A stretch of DNA of 9,111 bases, from the NCBI GenBank assembly GCA_902775075.1, contig CACYKX010000121.1, positions 1 through 9,111 of the forward strand. The letters run 5' to 3'. The notes under the pieces are model-generated. The model made no database searches. It was not told the origin of the DNA and saw only the letters and a list, made by a program, of their open reading frames with translations. This stretch comes from an uncultured Prevotellaceae bacterium (GTDB lineage Bacteria; Bacteroidota; Bacteroidia; Bacteroidales; Bacteroidaceae). A program made the translations under genes and the position numbers. Of this stretch, positions 1-6,426 are shown one piece after another; the stretch's first letter is position 1; each line of letters begins with the position of its first letter.

Positions 1-1
1 C

Positions 2-310
2 GTAGATGAATTCCAGGATCATGGTGGTTCTCTCGTCATGATTGCCAAGGGTAACCGTACTCAAGTCGTTACTGACGCTTGTAAGAAGCATGGTGGTTTC
101 TATCTCGGTACTATCGGTGGTGTTGCCGCAGTTCTTTCTCAGAGCAGCATCAAGAGCATCGAGTGTGTAGAATATCCAGAACTCGGCATGGAAGCTATCT
201 GGAAGATTAAAGTAGAGGACTTCCCAGCGTTCATCCTCGTAGATGATAAGGGTAATGATTTCTTCAAGCAACTTAAGCCATGGACTCCATGTGCTGCTTG
301 CCAGAAATAA
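2..310 (+). CDS. fum: Fumarate hydratase class I, C-terminal fragment (5' end outside window)
   Basis: The enzyme interconverts fumarate and malate in the cytoplasm; class I enzymes use an oxygen-sensitive [4Fe-4S] cluster. Only the last 102 codons are present. The frame is already open at base 2 ([18 protein letters not shown]...) and ends at TAA 308-310, so the ATG at 38 is an internal methionine, not a start. Family-typical segments are the AKGNR motif followed by a [13 protein letters not shown] stretch, a GGVAA turn, and the ending [29 protein letters not shown]. This belongs to the C-terminal beta-domain of class I fumarases; the cluster-binding N-terminal domain lies outside the window. 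Codon use is strongly biased (GGT, AAG, CGT), as expected of a highly expressed metabolic gene. The symbol cannot be resolved between fumA and fumB. A terminator follows 29 bases after the stop, so this is the last gene of its transcript. Confidence 0.
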   Translation, partial: VDEFQDHGGSLVMIAKGNRTQVVTDACKKHGGFYLGTIGGVAAVLSQSSIKSIECVEYPELGMEAIWKIKVEDFPAFILVDDKGNDFFKQLKPWTPCAACQK

Positions 311-339
311 GTCGGTATACACCTTAATATAATATATAG

Positions 340-371
340 AACTGTGTCAACTTTTGTTGGCACAGTTTTTT
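340..371 (+). terminator. Rho-independent terminator of the fumarase gene
   Basis: A 12-bp stem (340-351 with 356-367, one G-U pair) encloses a TTTT loop. It runs directly into a T-rich tail (366-371 all T, then more T-rich sequence). It lies 29 bases after the fumarase stop codon and is a textbook intrinsic terminator. Confidence 0.92.
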
Positions 372-458
372 GTATATCTTTCTTCTGAATTATCTGCACT
401 ATCCCGTAAAGTTCAGTTTATATTGATAATTCTTTTCTTGTCAAATTAAATCTATTCT

Positions 459-484
459 ATATAGTGTATCTAAGAACACTATAT
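459..484. repeat. Perfect 9-bp inverted repeat in intergenic region
   Basis: ATATAGTGT at 459-467 is the exact reverse complement of ACACTATAT at 476-484, with an 8-base spacer. No T-run follows on the plus strand, so it does not look like an intrinsic terminator. It lies about 120 bases upstream of the promoter at 605-635, which is far for a repressor operator. The role is unknown; it could be a protein-binding site, a weak RNA hairpin, or chance in AT-rich DNA. Confidence 0.45.
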
Positions 485-604
485 GTGTTACAAATATATC
501 AAATTTGAATTAACGATTGCTTGTTTTATGTATTTAACCTAAATTGCACTTCTATCTTGAACTTGCACTATTAGAAATTATCTAGTCATATTTTGGATAA
601 TTCC

Positions 605-635
605 CTTGTTTTTTCAAAGAAAAAATATATCTTTG
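605..635 (+). promoter_or_regulatory. Bacteroidetes-type sigma-70 promoter for the BamE/DUF4476 gene
   Basis: A -7 box TATCTTTG at 628-635 matches the Bacteroidetes consensus TAnnTTTG exactly. CTTG at 605-608 lies 19 bases upstream and fits the -33 element (consensus TTTG, spacing 19-21). Transcription would start near 642. That excludes the TTG at 606 as a translation start and supports the ATG at 657. Confidence 0.75.
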
Positions 636-656
636 CAACAACCAAAAGATAATAAT

Positions 657-1307
657 ATGAAAAGAGTGCTAAGACGTAACCATGTGATTTTATTAGTACT
701 GTTCATGCTTCTTGCTTGTAGTATGAATATGGTGGCTAAAGACGGTGTCCTGTATCGTGGGATGCCAAAGGATTTAGTTATTGAAGCTATAGGAAAACCT
801 AGTGCAACAAGTTTTGATCAAAATGAAGAGGTGTGGACTTATATTAAAAGTTCTTTGTCGGAGAAGTATGATAAGGTGATTATCGTTACTTTTGATAATT
901 CTGATAAAGTCGTTAGTTATCAAGAGCAACTGATGCCTTTCGGAGGAATGAGAGAACATACAAAGAGTTTACCTTCTTCATCGATAAATGCTCCTTCGCC
1001 ATATCGCTTCCCTTTGTCGTATCGCCTAAACGATAAAGAATTCTCTTTACTCTACGGTAAGGTAAAGGCTGTCTCTTTTGATGATGATAAATATGTTCTT
1101 CTGGAAGTCGCATCTATACGATGCTATTATACATGTGCTCAGTGTGCTAAACTTATGAAGTTGTTTAGTTTCGACGACAGTAAGCTCAAGGCTTTGCGCA
1201 TCATGGCTTCGCATATCGTTGATCCACAAAATGTGTATGTAATAACGGAGACGATGTCGTTCAGCGATAGCAAAGACCGCGCATTAAAGCTCTTGCAAAC
1301 TTACTGA
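657..1307 (+). CDS. Exported (probably lipid-anchored) protein with BamE/SmpA-like and DUF4476 domains
   Basis: This 216-residue envelope protein has no known enzymatic role. Residues 1-21 form an export signal: basic MKRVLRR, a hydrophobic core, then LLAC with Cys21 as a possible lipidation site. The -2 Leu makes this an imperfect lipobox, and cleavage by signal peptidase I near Ala27 is an alternative. Residues about 33-63 (YRGMPKDLVIEAIGKPS...EEVWTY) resemble the BamE/SmpA fold, whose E. coli member is a lipoprotein of the outer-membrane assembly machine. Residues about 122-214 match the DUF4476 pattern: SFDDDK (140-145), SFDDSK (171-176) and SFSDSK (201-206), spaced 30-31 residues apart, plus HIVDPQNVYVI before the last repeat. 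A Cys cluster (C156, C160, C163) sits in the middle repeat. The frame can be extended to TTG 606, but the promoter -7 box at 628-635 rules this out. The gene is monocistronic and converges on the HAD gene with a 28-base gap. Domain calls are from memory of family patterns. Confidence 0.8.
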   Translation: MKRVLRRNHVILLVLFMLLACSMNMVAKDGVLYRGMPKDLVIEAIGKPSATSFDQNEEVWTYIKSSLSEKYDKVIIVTFDNSDKVVSYQEQLMPFGGMREHTKSLPSSSINAPSPYRFPLSYRLNDKEFSLLYGKVKAVSFDDDKYVLLEVASIRCYYTCAQCAKLMKLFSFDDSKLKALRIMASHIVDPQNVYVITETMSFSDSKDRALKLLQTY

Positions 1308-1335
1308 TTTATTGGTTTGTTGACGATTCGTAAAA

Positions 1336-2046
1336 TTATAACTTCATGATTTCTGCAAAATCGTCGATGATATAGTCGGCTTCTGCATCCTCTAGTTCTT
1401 TGCGGGTGCCATTGCCATAAGTCACACCACAAGTCATACATCCGGCATTTCTACCCATGAGTATGTCATAAGACATGTCACCAACCACAAGGGTCTCTGC
1501 TTTGGTGATAGGTGGGGTGCCAGTTGATGATTTGCGTTGCTCGTTGATAAATTCAATGGTTTGAAGTACTGGTTCCGGTTCTGGCTTGGCGCGCTTCACG
1601 TCATCAGCACCAAGGATCAGGCTGATATAGTCATTGAGTTGGAACTCTTTGACAAAAGCCTCAAGAGAAGCATGCCCTCTGCTACTTGCCAAAGTGACGA
1701 TGATACCAGCATCGTGCAGATGTCGGATTGTGTCGATGACGTGAGGAAATACAGGAACAACACCAGGTTTATGACTTTCCATGAAAATTCGAGTATATAC
1801 GTCGGCACATTGCTCTGCCGTCTCGTCGGTCATAGGCATGAGAGCCTTGAAGCAGTCGCGCAGGGGAAGTCCTATGGTAGCAGAACATTCCAGTCGACTT
1901 CTTGCAGGCAGTCCCATCTCCGAGAGAGTCGCCTGCATGGTACCTGTGATAATGGAATTCGTATCTCCTATAGTTCCGTCAAAGTCTAATATTAGTAATC
2001 TGAACTTTTTCCTCATTTCGGTTGTGATGTTATTCGATAGTGGCAT
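1336..2046 (-). CDS. HAD-superfamily hydrolase, phosphoglycolate-phosphatase-like
   Basis: This is a cytoplasmic phosphatase of HAD subfamily IA, 236 residues, near the usual length for Gph-type enzymes. All four HAD motifs are present. Motif I is LDFDGTIGDT with nucleophile Asp21 and acid/base Asp23. Motif II is TLASSRG with Ser121. Motif III is Lys154 in KPEPEP. Motif IV is GDMSYDI with Asp190 and Asp194 for Mg2+ binding. A helical C1 cap fits between motifs I and II (about residues 30-100). Substrate cannot be told from sequence: phosphoglycolate, a sugar phosphate or pyrophosphate are all possible. The DFDGT/GDT form favours Gph-like over beta-phosphoglucomutase. The chosen ATG overlaps the end of the PspC gene by 17 bases. 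An in-frame ATG at 2016 (MRKKFRLLILDFDGT) would leave a 13-base gap and is nearly as plausible; neither has a clear Shine-Dalgarno. It is the last gene of the padR-pspC operon; no obvious terminator follows in the 28 bases before the converging gene. Confidence 0.9.
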   Translation of the reverse strand: MPLSNNITTEMRKKFRLLILDFDGTIGDTNSIITGTMQATLSEMGLPARSRLECSATIGLPLRDCFKALMPMTDETAEQCADVYTRIFMESHKPGVVPVFPHVIDTIRHLHDAGIIVTLASSRGHASLEAFVKEFQLNDYISLILGADDVKRAKPEPEPVLQTIEFINEQRKSSTGTPPITKAETLVVGDMSYDILMGRNAGCMTCGVTYGNGTRKELEDAEADYIIDDFAEIMKL

Positions 2047-3229
2047 TATCTATATCCGCTTGTGCCTTGTCTATTTGCTGAGTGGCTTCATCTATTTGTT
2101 TTTCAGCTTTATCAAATTCATCCTCAACTTTGTCGAGTTCATCTTCAGCCGTGTTGTCGGATGATGGTGCCGGATTACTGCTATCTTGTTGGGTGATAGT
2201 GATCTTAGGGCTTATAAAATGATTGCGCTGAAAGTTATAATTGATTTTGGGTGTGAAGAGGAAGGTGAATAACATACATATCCAGATGATGATAAGTATA
2301 TTCTTTTTCTTTGAAGTCATTGGCGGAATACTTCCCAGACGCGCTTTCTTGTTCTGCTGATGCATATAGATAGGAATACCTACAAGTAAGACAAAGGAGA
2401 TGAGTCGGATGGTATTACGTACGCCACTGTATACGTTGAGTGTCACCCCGTCGCCCAAATCAAGTGGCTCAGAGAAGAAAGGGAGTGTGAGGAATCCGAA
2501 GAAAGTTAAAATGCTTGATATGAAAGAGGCCAGAACAAGAATTAGAATGATGATAAAGGCAAACTTGAAGAAGGTCGCCATGCATCCATGTTTGACAACA
2601 GGGGCGGGGTCGTTTGCTGATTTTACTCCTTCCTGAGAGGGATTCTTCTTGAGCTCAGGGTCTTCTGGGATGATGAGTGCCAGTGCGAGATAAGCGATGA
2701 GACCGGTGCCTATGAATATCAGGGAGAACACGACCGCAGCCAATCGCCATAGCGTGACATCGCCACCGAAGTAGCGAGCCAAGCCACTCATCACACCGGC
2801 TATGATCTTGTCGTTAGGGTTGCGATAGAAGCGTTTGCCCTTTAGATTACTGAACAGATAATCACTGGATTCCTGTTGATAACTATGGGTGTTGTCTTCT
2901 TGTGTGGTGTTGTACTCATCTCCGGTGAAAGTACCTTCAACCCTTTCGTCACTTGTCGCAGTAGATTCGCCACAGAGTTGTTCCGGACTTCCCACACGAC
3001 GGATTACTTCGCGCACATTATCTATAGTAACGATACCGTTGCCCGGAGTCTTTACTTCGTTGAGGATCTCAGCGATACGTTCTTCTATATCATTGGCTGT
3101 CTCTTCACCACACTGTTGGTATTTCAGTTTGTTATGAATAGCGTTGATATAGTTCTGCAGCATATTGTAAGCGTCTTCGTCAATCTGAAACAGGCGGTTG
3201 CTGATGTTTACTGTAAAGTTCTTTTTCAT
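2030..3229 (-). CDS. PspC-domain integral membrane protein
   Basis: This is a 399-residue inner-membrane protein. Residues 1-85 form a soluble N-terminal domain (MKKNFTVNISNRLFQIDEDAYNML..., EERIAEIL, VREVIRRVGSPEQL), an arrangement I associate with Bacteroidetes PspC proteins. An acidic/Gln-rich linker covers about 88-128. The PspC domain is at 131-190: FYRNPNDKIIAGVMSGLARYFGGDVTLWRLA, then a membrane helix ending in ALIIPEDP. Further hydrophobic helices are at about 221-250, 272-290 and 308-326. The C-terminus (361-399) is a highly charged heptad-like coiled coil of DELDKVEDEFDKAEKQIDEA type. PspC proteins belong to phage-shock/envelope-stress responses; here a PadR regulator replaces the enterobacterial PspF context. 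The gene begins 14 bases after padR and overlaps the HAD gene, so the three are probably one transcript. Role in envelope stress is inferred from the family; the ligand or partner is unknown. Confidence 0.93.
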   Translation of the reverse strand: MKKNFTVNISNRLFQIDEDAYNMLQNYINAIHNKLKYQQCGEETANDIEERIAEILNEVKTPGNGIVTIDNVREVIRRVGSPEQLCGESTATSDERVEGTFTGDEYNTTQEDNTHSYQQESSDYLFSNLKGKRFYRNPNDKIIAGVMSGLARYFGGDVTLWRLAAVVFSLIFIGTGLIAYLALALIIPEDPELKKNPSQEGVKSANDPAPVVKHGCMATFFKFAFIIILILVLASFISSILTFFGFLTLPFFSEPLDLGDGVTLNVYSGVRNTIRLISFVLLVGIPIYMHQQNKKARLGSIPPMTSKKKNILIIIWICMLFTFLFTPKINYNFQRNHFISPKITITQQDSSNPAPSSDNTAEDELDKVEDEFDKAEKQIDEATQQIDKAQADIDNATIE

Positions 3230-3243
3230 GAGTATGGATGAAT

Positions 3244-3570
3244 TTAATTGTTTTTGAGATAATCGACAGTTTGGTTTAGTTCAAGCCAGACTGCGTTCAG
3301 TCCTTCGAGGAAGTCAATGCCGGCTTGGCTGATGATGTAATACTTGCGAGGAGGCCCCTGAGTAGATTCTTGCCACTCATAGGTGAGCAAGCCATCATTC
3401 TTGAGGCGCGTGAGTAGGGGATAGAGTGTTCCTTCTACTACAAGCAGTTTGGCATCCTTAAGCCGTTGGATAATATCGCTGGCATAGAATGGCTGATGCT
3501 TCAGTAACAAGAGTACACAATATTCGAGCATACCTTTGCGCATCTGGGATTTTGCATTTTCTATGTTCAT
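3244..3570 (-). CDS. PadR-family transcriptional regulator
   Basis: This is a short (108-residue) winged-helix DNA-binding repressor, size-typical for the small PadR subfamily. Hallmarks are MRKGMLEYCVLLLL (10-23), YASDIIQRL (29-37), the recognition region VEGTLYPLLTRLKNDGLL (45-62) and the wing GPPRKYYIIS with a following G (72-84). A short C-terminal dimerisation helix follows (LEGLNAVWLELNQTVDYL). The frame opens at 3615, but the -7 box at 3613-3620 overlaps that ATG. The internal ATG at 3570 (MNIENAKSQMRKGM) matches PadR N-termini and leaves a 5' leader of about 36 bases. It is the first gene of an operon with the PspC protein (14-base gap) and the HAD phosphatase. A perfect inverted repeat lies immediately upstream of its -7 box, consistent with the autorepression known for PadR proteins. 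The effector is unknown. Confidence 0.93.
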   Translation of the reverse strand: MNIENAKSQMRKGMLEYCVLLLLKHQPFYASDIIQRLKDAKLLVVEGTLYPLLTRLKNDGLLTYEWQESTQGPPRKYYIISQAGIDFLEGLNAVWLELNQTVDYLKNN

Positions 3571-3612
3571 CTCATTTTGTTTGTCTGATGTTTGTTTAAT
3601 GGTTCGATGATG

Positions 3613-3620
3613 CAAATATA
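3613..3620 (-). promoter_or_regulatory. -7 box of the padR-pspC-HAD operon promoter
   Basis: Read on the minus strand this is TATATTTG, matching TAnnTTTG. No TTG-type -33 element is found 19-21 bases upstream; that position is occupied by the inverted repeat at 3629-3657. Transcription would begin near 3607, which supports the padR start at 3570. Confidence 0.6.
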
Positions 3621-3628
3621 AGTGTTAT

Positions 3629-3657
3629 TATAGTACCTTGTATTGCATAGTACTATA
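3629..3657. promoter_or_regulatory. Candidate PadR operator (8-bp inverted repeat)
   Basis: TATAGTAC (3629-3636) and GTACTATA (3650-3657) are exact reverse complements separated by 13 bases. They span the -33 region of the padR promoter, just upstream of its -7 box. PadR repressors commonly bind dyads in their own promoters, so autoregulation is a reasonable inference. The match to a PadR site is positional, not by a known consensus. Confidence 0.55.
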
Positions 3658-3679
3658 TATTTATTGTTTTTTAACAAAG

Positions 3680-3709
3680 AAGCCTCTCTGAGAAATCCCA
3701 GAGAGGCTT
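3680..3709 (-). terminator. Hairpin terminator of the cellobiose phosphorylase gene
   Basis: A perfect 11-bp stem (3680-3690 with 3699-3709) encloses an 8-base loop. It lies 37 bases after the minus-strand stop codon at 3747-3749. On the minus strand the stem is followed by a moderately T-rich tail (CTTTGTT), a weak U-tract, so termination is likely but possibly incomplete. Read-through would enter the padR promoter. Confidence 0.75.
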
Positions 3710-3746
3710 ATCGTTTATGCTTCGATATACGAAGTATTGTTAAGAA

Positions 3747-6221
3747 TTACATGATAACTTCTACCGTATGCTCACCAGTAGTGACAGGAACAATGTTACC
3801 CTCTACAGGTTTTCCATCGATGGTAATCTGCTTTACTCCCTTTTGCTTACCCTCAGGGTTGTGAACATTGATCGTGAATTCTGCACCACGGAAACGACGC
3901 TTTACGGTATATTCCTTGGCTGTTGCAGGCAGACAAGGGTCGATTTCCAAGCCCTTGTATGATGGTTTGATACCCAGAATGAATTCACTTACGGTATACC
4001 ACATCCACGCAGCAGTACCGGTGAGCCAAGAGTTCTTGCCTTCGCCAGGACGGAAGGCATCTTTACCAGCTACCATCTGACAGTTTACGTATGGTTCAAC
4101 TTTGTGCAGAGTCTGATATTTCTCCTCCACGTAAGAAGGTAGAATCTTGGTGTAATGCTTCCATGCATCATTGCCACGTCCGGCAACAGTCTCACCGATG
4201 ATAACCCAAGGGTTGTTGTGGCAGAAGATACCAGCATTCTCCTTATAACCTTCCGGATAAGAACTAATCTCACCCATCTCTACATGATAGTGAGTATAGG
4301 CAGGATTGTTGAGTACGATACCATGCTCGCATTCCATGCGCTCCTTAACAGAGTCGAGAGCCTTATCGCAGAGTCCGTCCTCGAGTCCGATACCAGCCAT
4401 GGTACACCAGCCCTGGCTTTCGATGAAGATCTTGCCCTCTTCATTTTCGTCAGAACCGATCTTGTTACCAGCAAAGTCGTAAGCGCGTAGGAACCATTCT
4501 CCGTCCCAACCGTCTTTCTTTACGGCTGCTACCATCTCGTCGATAGCTTTCTGCATACGTTCTGCTTCATCGGTCTTACCAATCTGCTGACAGAGTTCTA
4601 CGTAATCTTTGGCTGTTACGACAAAGAGACCGGCAATCATGAGACTTTCAGCCTTTGAACCTTCGCTATTGTTCTCTGTGGTCTGGAAACTCTCGTTAGG
4701 GTCCCAGCTGAAGCAGTTCAGGTTGAGACAGTCGTTCCAGTCGGCACGGCCGATGAGAGGCAACTTGTGAGGGCCAAGGTTCTTGATGACGTGATTCATA
4801 CTGATCTTGAGATGCTCGAAGAGTGTAACCTCGCTACCGGGCTGATTATCGAAAGGTACCATCTCATCGAGAATAGAGAAGTCACCGGTTTCTTTGATAT
4901 AAGCTACAGTACCGAAGATAAGCCAGCATGGGTCATCGTTGAAACCACCACCAATGTCGTTGTTGCCACGCTTAGATAATGGCTGATATTGATGATAGCA
5001 ACCACCGTCAGGGAACTGAGTAGAAGCAATGTCGATGATGCGCTGACGAGCACGCTCCGGAATCTGATGAACGAAACCTACAAGGTCTTGGTTGGAATCG
5101 CGGAAGCCCATTCCACGGCCGATACCGCTCTCGAAGAAACTAGCAGAACGACTCATGTTGAATGTGACCATACACTGATACTGGTTCCAAATGTTCACCA
5201 TACGGTCGAGTTTGTCGTTGCCTGTCTTGGCTACATAGATGCTCAACAGATTGTCCCAATAAGCATGCAACTCGTCGAATGCTTTGTCAACCTTTTCTGT
5301 TGTATCGAAATTGGCAATCATCTTTTTGGCCTGTGTCTTGTTGATGACCATGTCGAGACCATCTTTATCAGAGAAACTGCCATCTGGGGCAATCCACTTC
5401 TGTTCCTGTTTCTCCTCGACATAACCCAGCAAGAAGATAAGGTCTTTGCTCTCACCAGGTTGCAGCTCAACCTCGATGTAATGAGAAGCGATAGGGCTCC
5501 AGCCATGTGCCCAACTGTTGCGAGGCTTGCCTTCGGCAACTACGTCAGGCATAGACTTCTCGCTGTATAAACCTACGAAAGTTTCGCGGTCGGTATCGTA
5601 ACCCTGAATAGGGGTGTTTACGCTATAGAAAGAATAGTGGTTTCTGCGTTCGCGATATTCTGTCTTATGATAGATTACGCTATCTTCAACTTCAACTTCA
5701 CCGGTAGAGAAGTTGCGCTGGAAGTTTTCCATATCGGTAGCACCGTTCCACAAGCACCACTCTTGGAAAGACCAAACCTTCAGTTTCTTTACTTCGTTGC
5801 CAAGGTTCTTTAAAGTCATCTTCTGAACTTCTCCCCATGTGTGAAGAGGAACGAAGAATAAAACACTTGCTTCAACATCATTCTTTCGACCGGTGATGCG
5901 TGTATAACTCATACCATGACGTGCCTCGTAGAAATCCAGTGGGGTGCGGCATGGCTTGAAGCCTGGGTTCCAAACGGTATCGCCATCCTTGATGTAGAAA
6001 TAACGGCCATCGTTGTCCATAGGAACGTTGTTGTAGCGATAACGGGTGATACGGCGGAATTTGGCATCCATATAGAAACTATATCCACCGGCAGTGTTTG
6101 AGATCAATGAAAAGAAATCCTCATTTCCTAGATAGTTGATCCAAGGCCAAGGGGTCTTAGGGTCGGTGATGACGTACTCACGATGTGCGTCATCAAAATG
6201 TCCATACTTTTTTTCTTGCAT
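3747..6221 (-). CDS. cbp: Cellobiose phosphorylase (GH94)
   Basis: This 824-residue cytoplasmic enzyme, close to the usual 810-820 of the family, performs phosphorolysis of cellobiose to alpha-glucose-1-phosphate plus glucose. There is no signal peptide. Domain order follows GH94: an N-terminal beta-sandwich (about 1-300, beginning [27 protein letters not shown]), a helical linker (310-330), an (alpha/alpha)6 barrel (about 340-750) and a C-terminal beta-sheet cap. Key motifs are [15 protein letters not shown] (366-380), [14 protein letters not shown] (418-431) with the general-acid Asp in the D429/D430 pair, and [15 protein letters not shown] (491-505). Also present are [12 protein letters not shown] (661-672) with the likely phosphate-contacting His668, and TGTAAWMWY (734-742). 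The DWNDCLNLN and FNDDP context matches cellobiose phosphorylase rather than chitobiose or laminaribiose enzymes, although cellodextrin specificity cannot be excluded. The frame opens at 6266, but the -7 box at 6264-6271 overlaps that codon, so ATG 6221 ([11 protein letters not shown]) is chosen. No cellobiose transporter or beta-glucanase is adjacent. Confidence 0.95.
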   Translation of the reverse strand: MQEKKYGHFDDAHREYVITDPKTPWPWINYLGNEDFFSLISNTAGGYSFYMDAKFRRITRYRYNNVPMDNDGRYFYIKDGDTVWNPGFKPCRTPLDFYEARHGMSYTRITGRKNDVEASVLFFVPLHTWGEVQKMTLKNLGNEVKKLKVWSFQEWCLWNGATDMENFQRNFSTGEVEVEDSVIYHKTEYRERRNHYSFYSVNTPIQGYDTDRETFVGLYSEKSMPDVVAEGKPRNSWAHGWSPIASHYIEVELQPGESKDLIFLLGYVEEKQEQKWIAPDGSFSDKDGLDMVINKTQAKKMIANFDTTEKVDKAFDELHAYWDNLLSIYVAKTGNDKLDRMVNIWNQYQCMVTFNMSRSASFFESGIGRGMGFRDSNQDLVGFVHQIPERARQRIIDIASTQFPDGGCYHQYQPLSKRGNNDIGGGFNDDPCWLIFGTVAYIKETGDFSILDEMVPFDNQPGSEVTLFEHLKISMNHVIKNLGPHKLPLIGRADWNDCLNLNCFSWDPNESFQTTENNSEGSKAESLMIAGLFVVTAKDYVELCQQIGKTDEAERMQKAIDEMVAAVKKDGWDGEWFLRAYDFAGNKIGSDENEEGKIFIESQGWCTMAGIGLEDGLCDKALDSVKERMECEHGIVLNNPAYTHYHVEMGEISSYPEGYKENAGIFCHNNPWVIIGETVAGRGNDAWKHYTKILPSYVEEKYQTLHKVEPYVNCQMVAGKDAFRPGEGKNSWLTGTAAWMWYTVSEFILGIKPSYKGLEIDPCLPATAKEYTVKRRFRGAEFTINVHNPEGKQKGVKQITIDGKPVEGNIVPVTTGEHTVEVIM

Positions 6222-6263
6222 GTTTGATACTATTTTATGGTTAGTCTTCCTAATTTGATGCAA

Positions 6264-6271
6264 CAAAGATA
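6264..6271 (-). promoter_or_regulatory. -7 box of the cellobiose phosphorylase promoter
   Basis: The minus strand reads TATCTTTG, an exact TAnnTTTG match, 43 bases upstream of the ATG at 6221. No clear TTTG -33 element is seen at the expected spacing. One arm of the inverted repeat (6276-6284) sits just upstream, within the promoter spacer, which would suit a repressor site. Confidence 0.65.
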
Positions 6272-6275
6272 CTAA

Positions 6276-6322
6276 TTTATCAAGAAAATGAATGTGTATT
6301 TTTTAAAAAAAACCTTGATAAA
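6276..6322. repeat. Perfect 9-bp inverted repeat between divergent cbp and A2M promoters
   Basis: TTTATCAAG (6276-6284) and CTTGATAAA (6314-6322) are exact reverse complements separated by 29 bases. The left arm lies within the cbp promoter spacer and the right arm just upstream of the -33 region of the A2M promoter. Between them is a T6A8 tract (6299-6312), typical of bent or UP-like DNA. This could be a pair of half-sites for one regulator of both genes, or chance in AT-rich sequence. Confidence 0.45.
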
Positions 6323-6346
6323 GTAGGTGTGTACGGTCTTTTTCAG

Positions 6347-6354
6347 TATCTTTG
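6347..6354 (+). promoter_or_regulatory. -7 box of the alpha-2-macroglobulin gene promoter
   Basis: TATCTTTG matches TAnnTTTG exactly. Transcription would start near 6361, giving a leader of about 66 bases before the ATG at 6427. No good -33 TTTG is present at 19-21 bases. The leader holds no further gene. Confidence 0.6.
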
Positions 6355-6426
6355 CAAATATAGTATTAATCGACTTTGTATAAAAGTATCATTGTCGGTC
6401 AAATAAGTATTATAAAGATTTATGAT

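Larger units (their letters stand above)
311..656. other. Gene-free intergenic region between fumarase and the BamE/DUF4476 gene
   Basis: This AT-rich stretch of 346 bases has no credible coding sequence; ATG-initiated frames such as the one near 528 stop within a few codons. It contains the fumarase terminator (340-371), a perfect dyad (459-484) and the promoter for the next gene (605-635). I see nothing recognisable in 372-458 or 485-604, and no tRNA or riboswitch-like fold was apparent by eye. Confidence 0.7.

Noticed and set aside
38..310. Stand-alone 90-residue protein starting at ATG 38
   Set aside because: The same frame is open upstream to base 2 and continues the class I fumarase sequence, so it is the end of a larger gene.
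1308..1335. Possible bidirectional terminator between the converging genes
   Set aside because: Only a trivial short palindrome (around 1323-1331) is present, with no stable stem plus T-run.
1537..2164. Plus-strand open frames (150 and 127 codons) over the HAD gene and the end of pspC
   Set aside because: They are antisense to genes with complete family motifs and have no domain or promoter of their own.
4989..5570. 193-codon plus-strand open frame inside the cellobiose phosphorylase gene
   Set aside because: It lies fully antisense to a strongly supported GH94 gene, has no recognisable domain, and is explained by that gene's codon bias.
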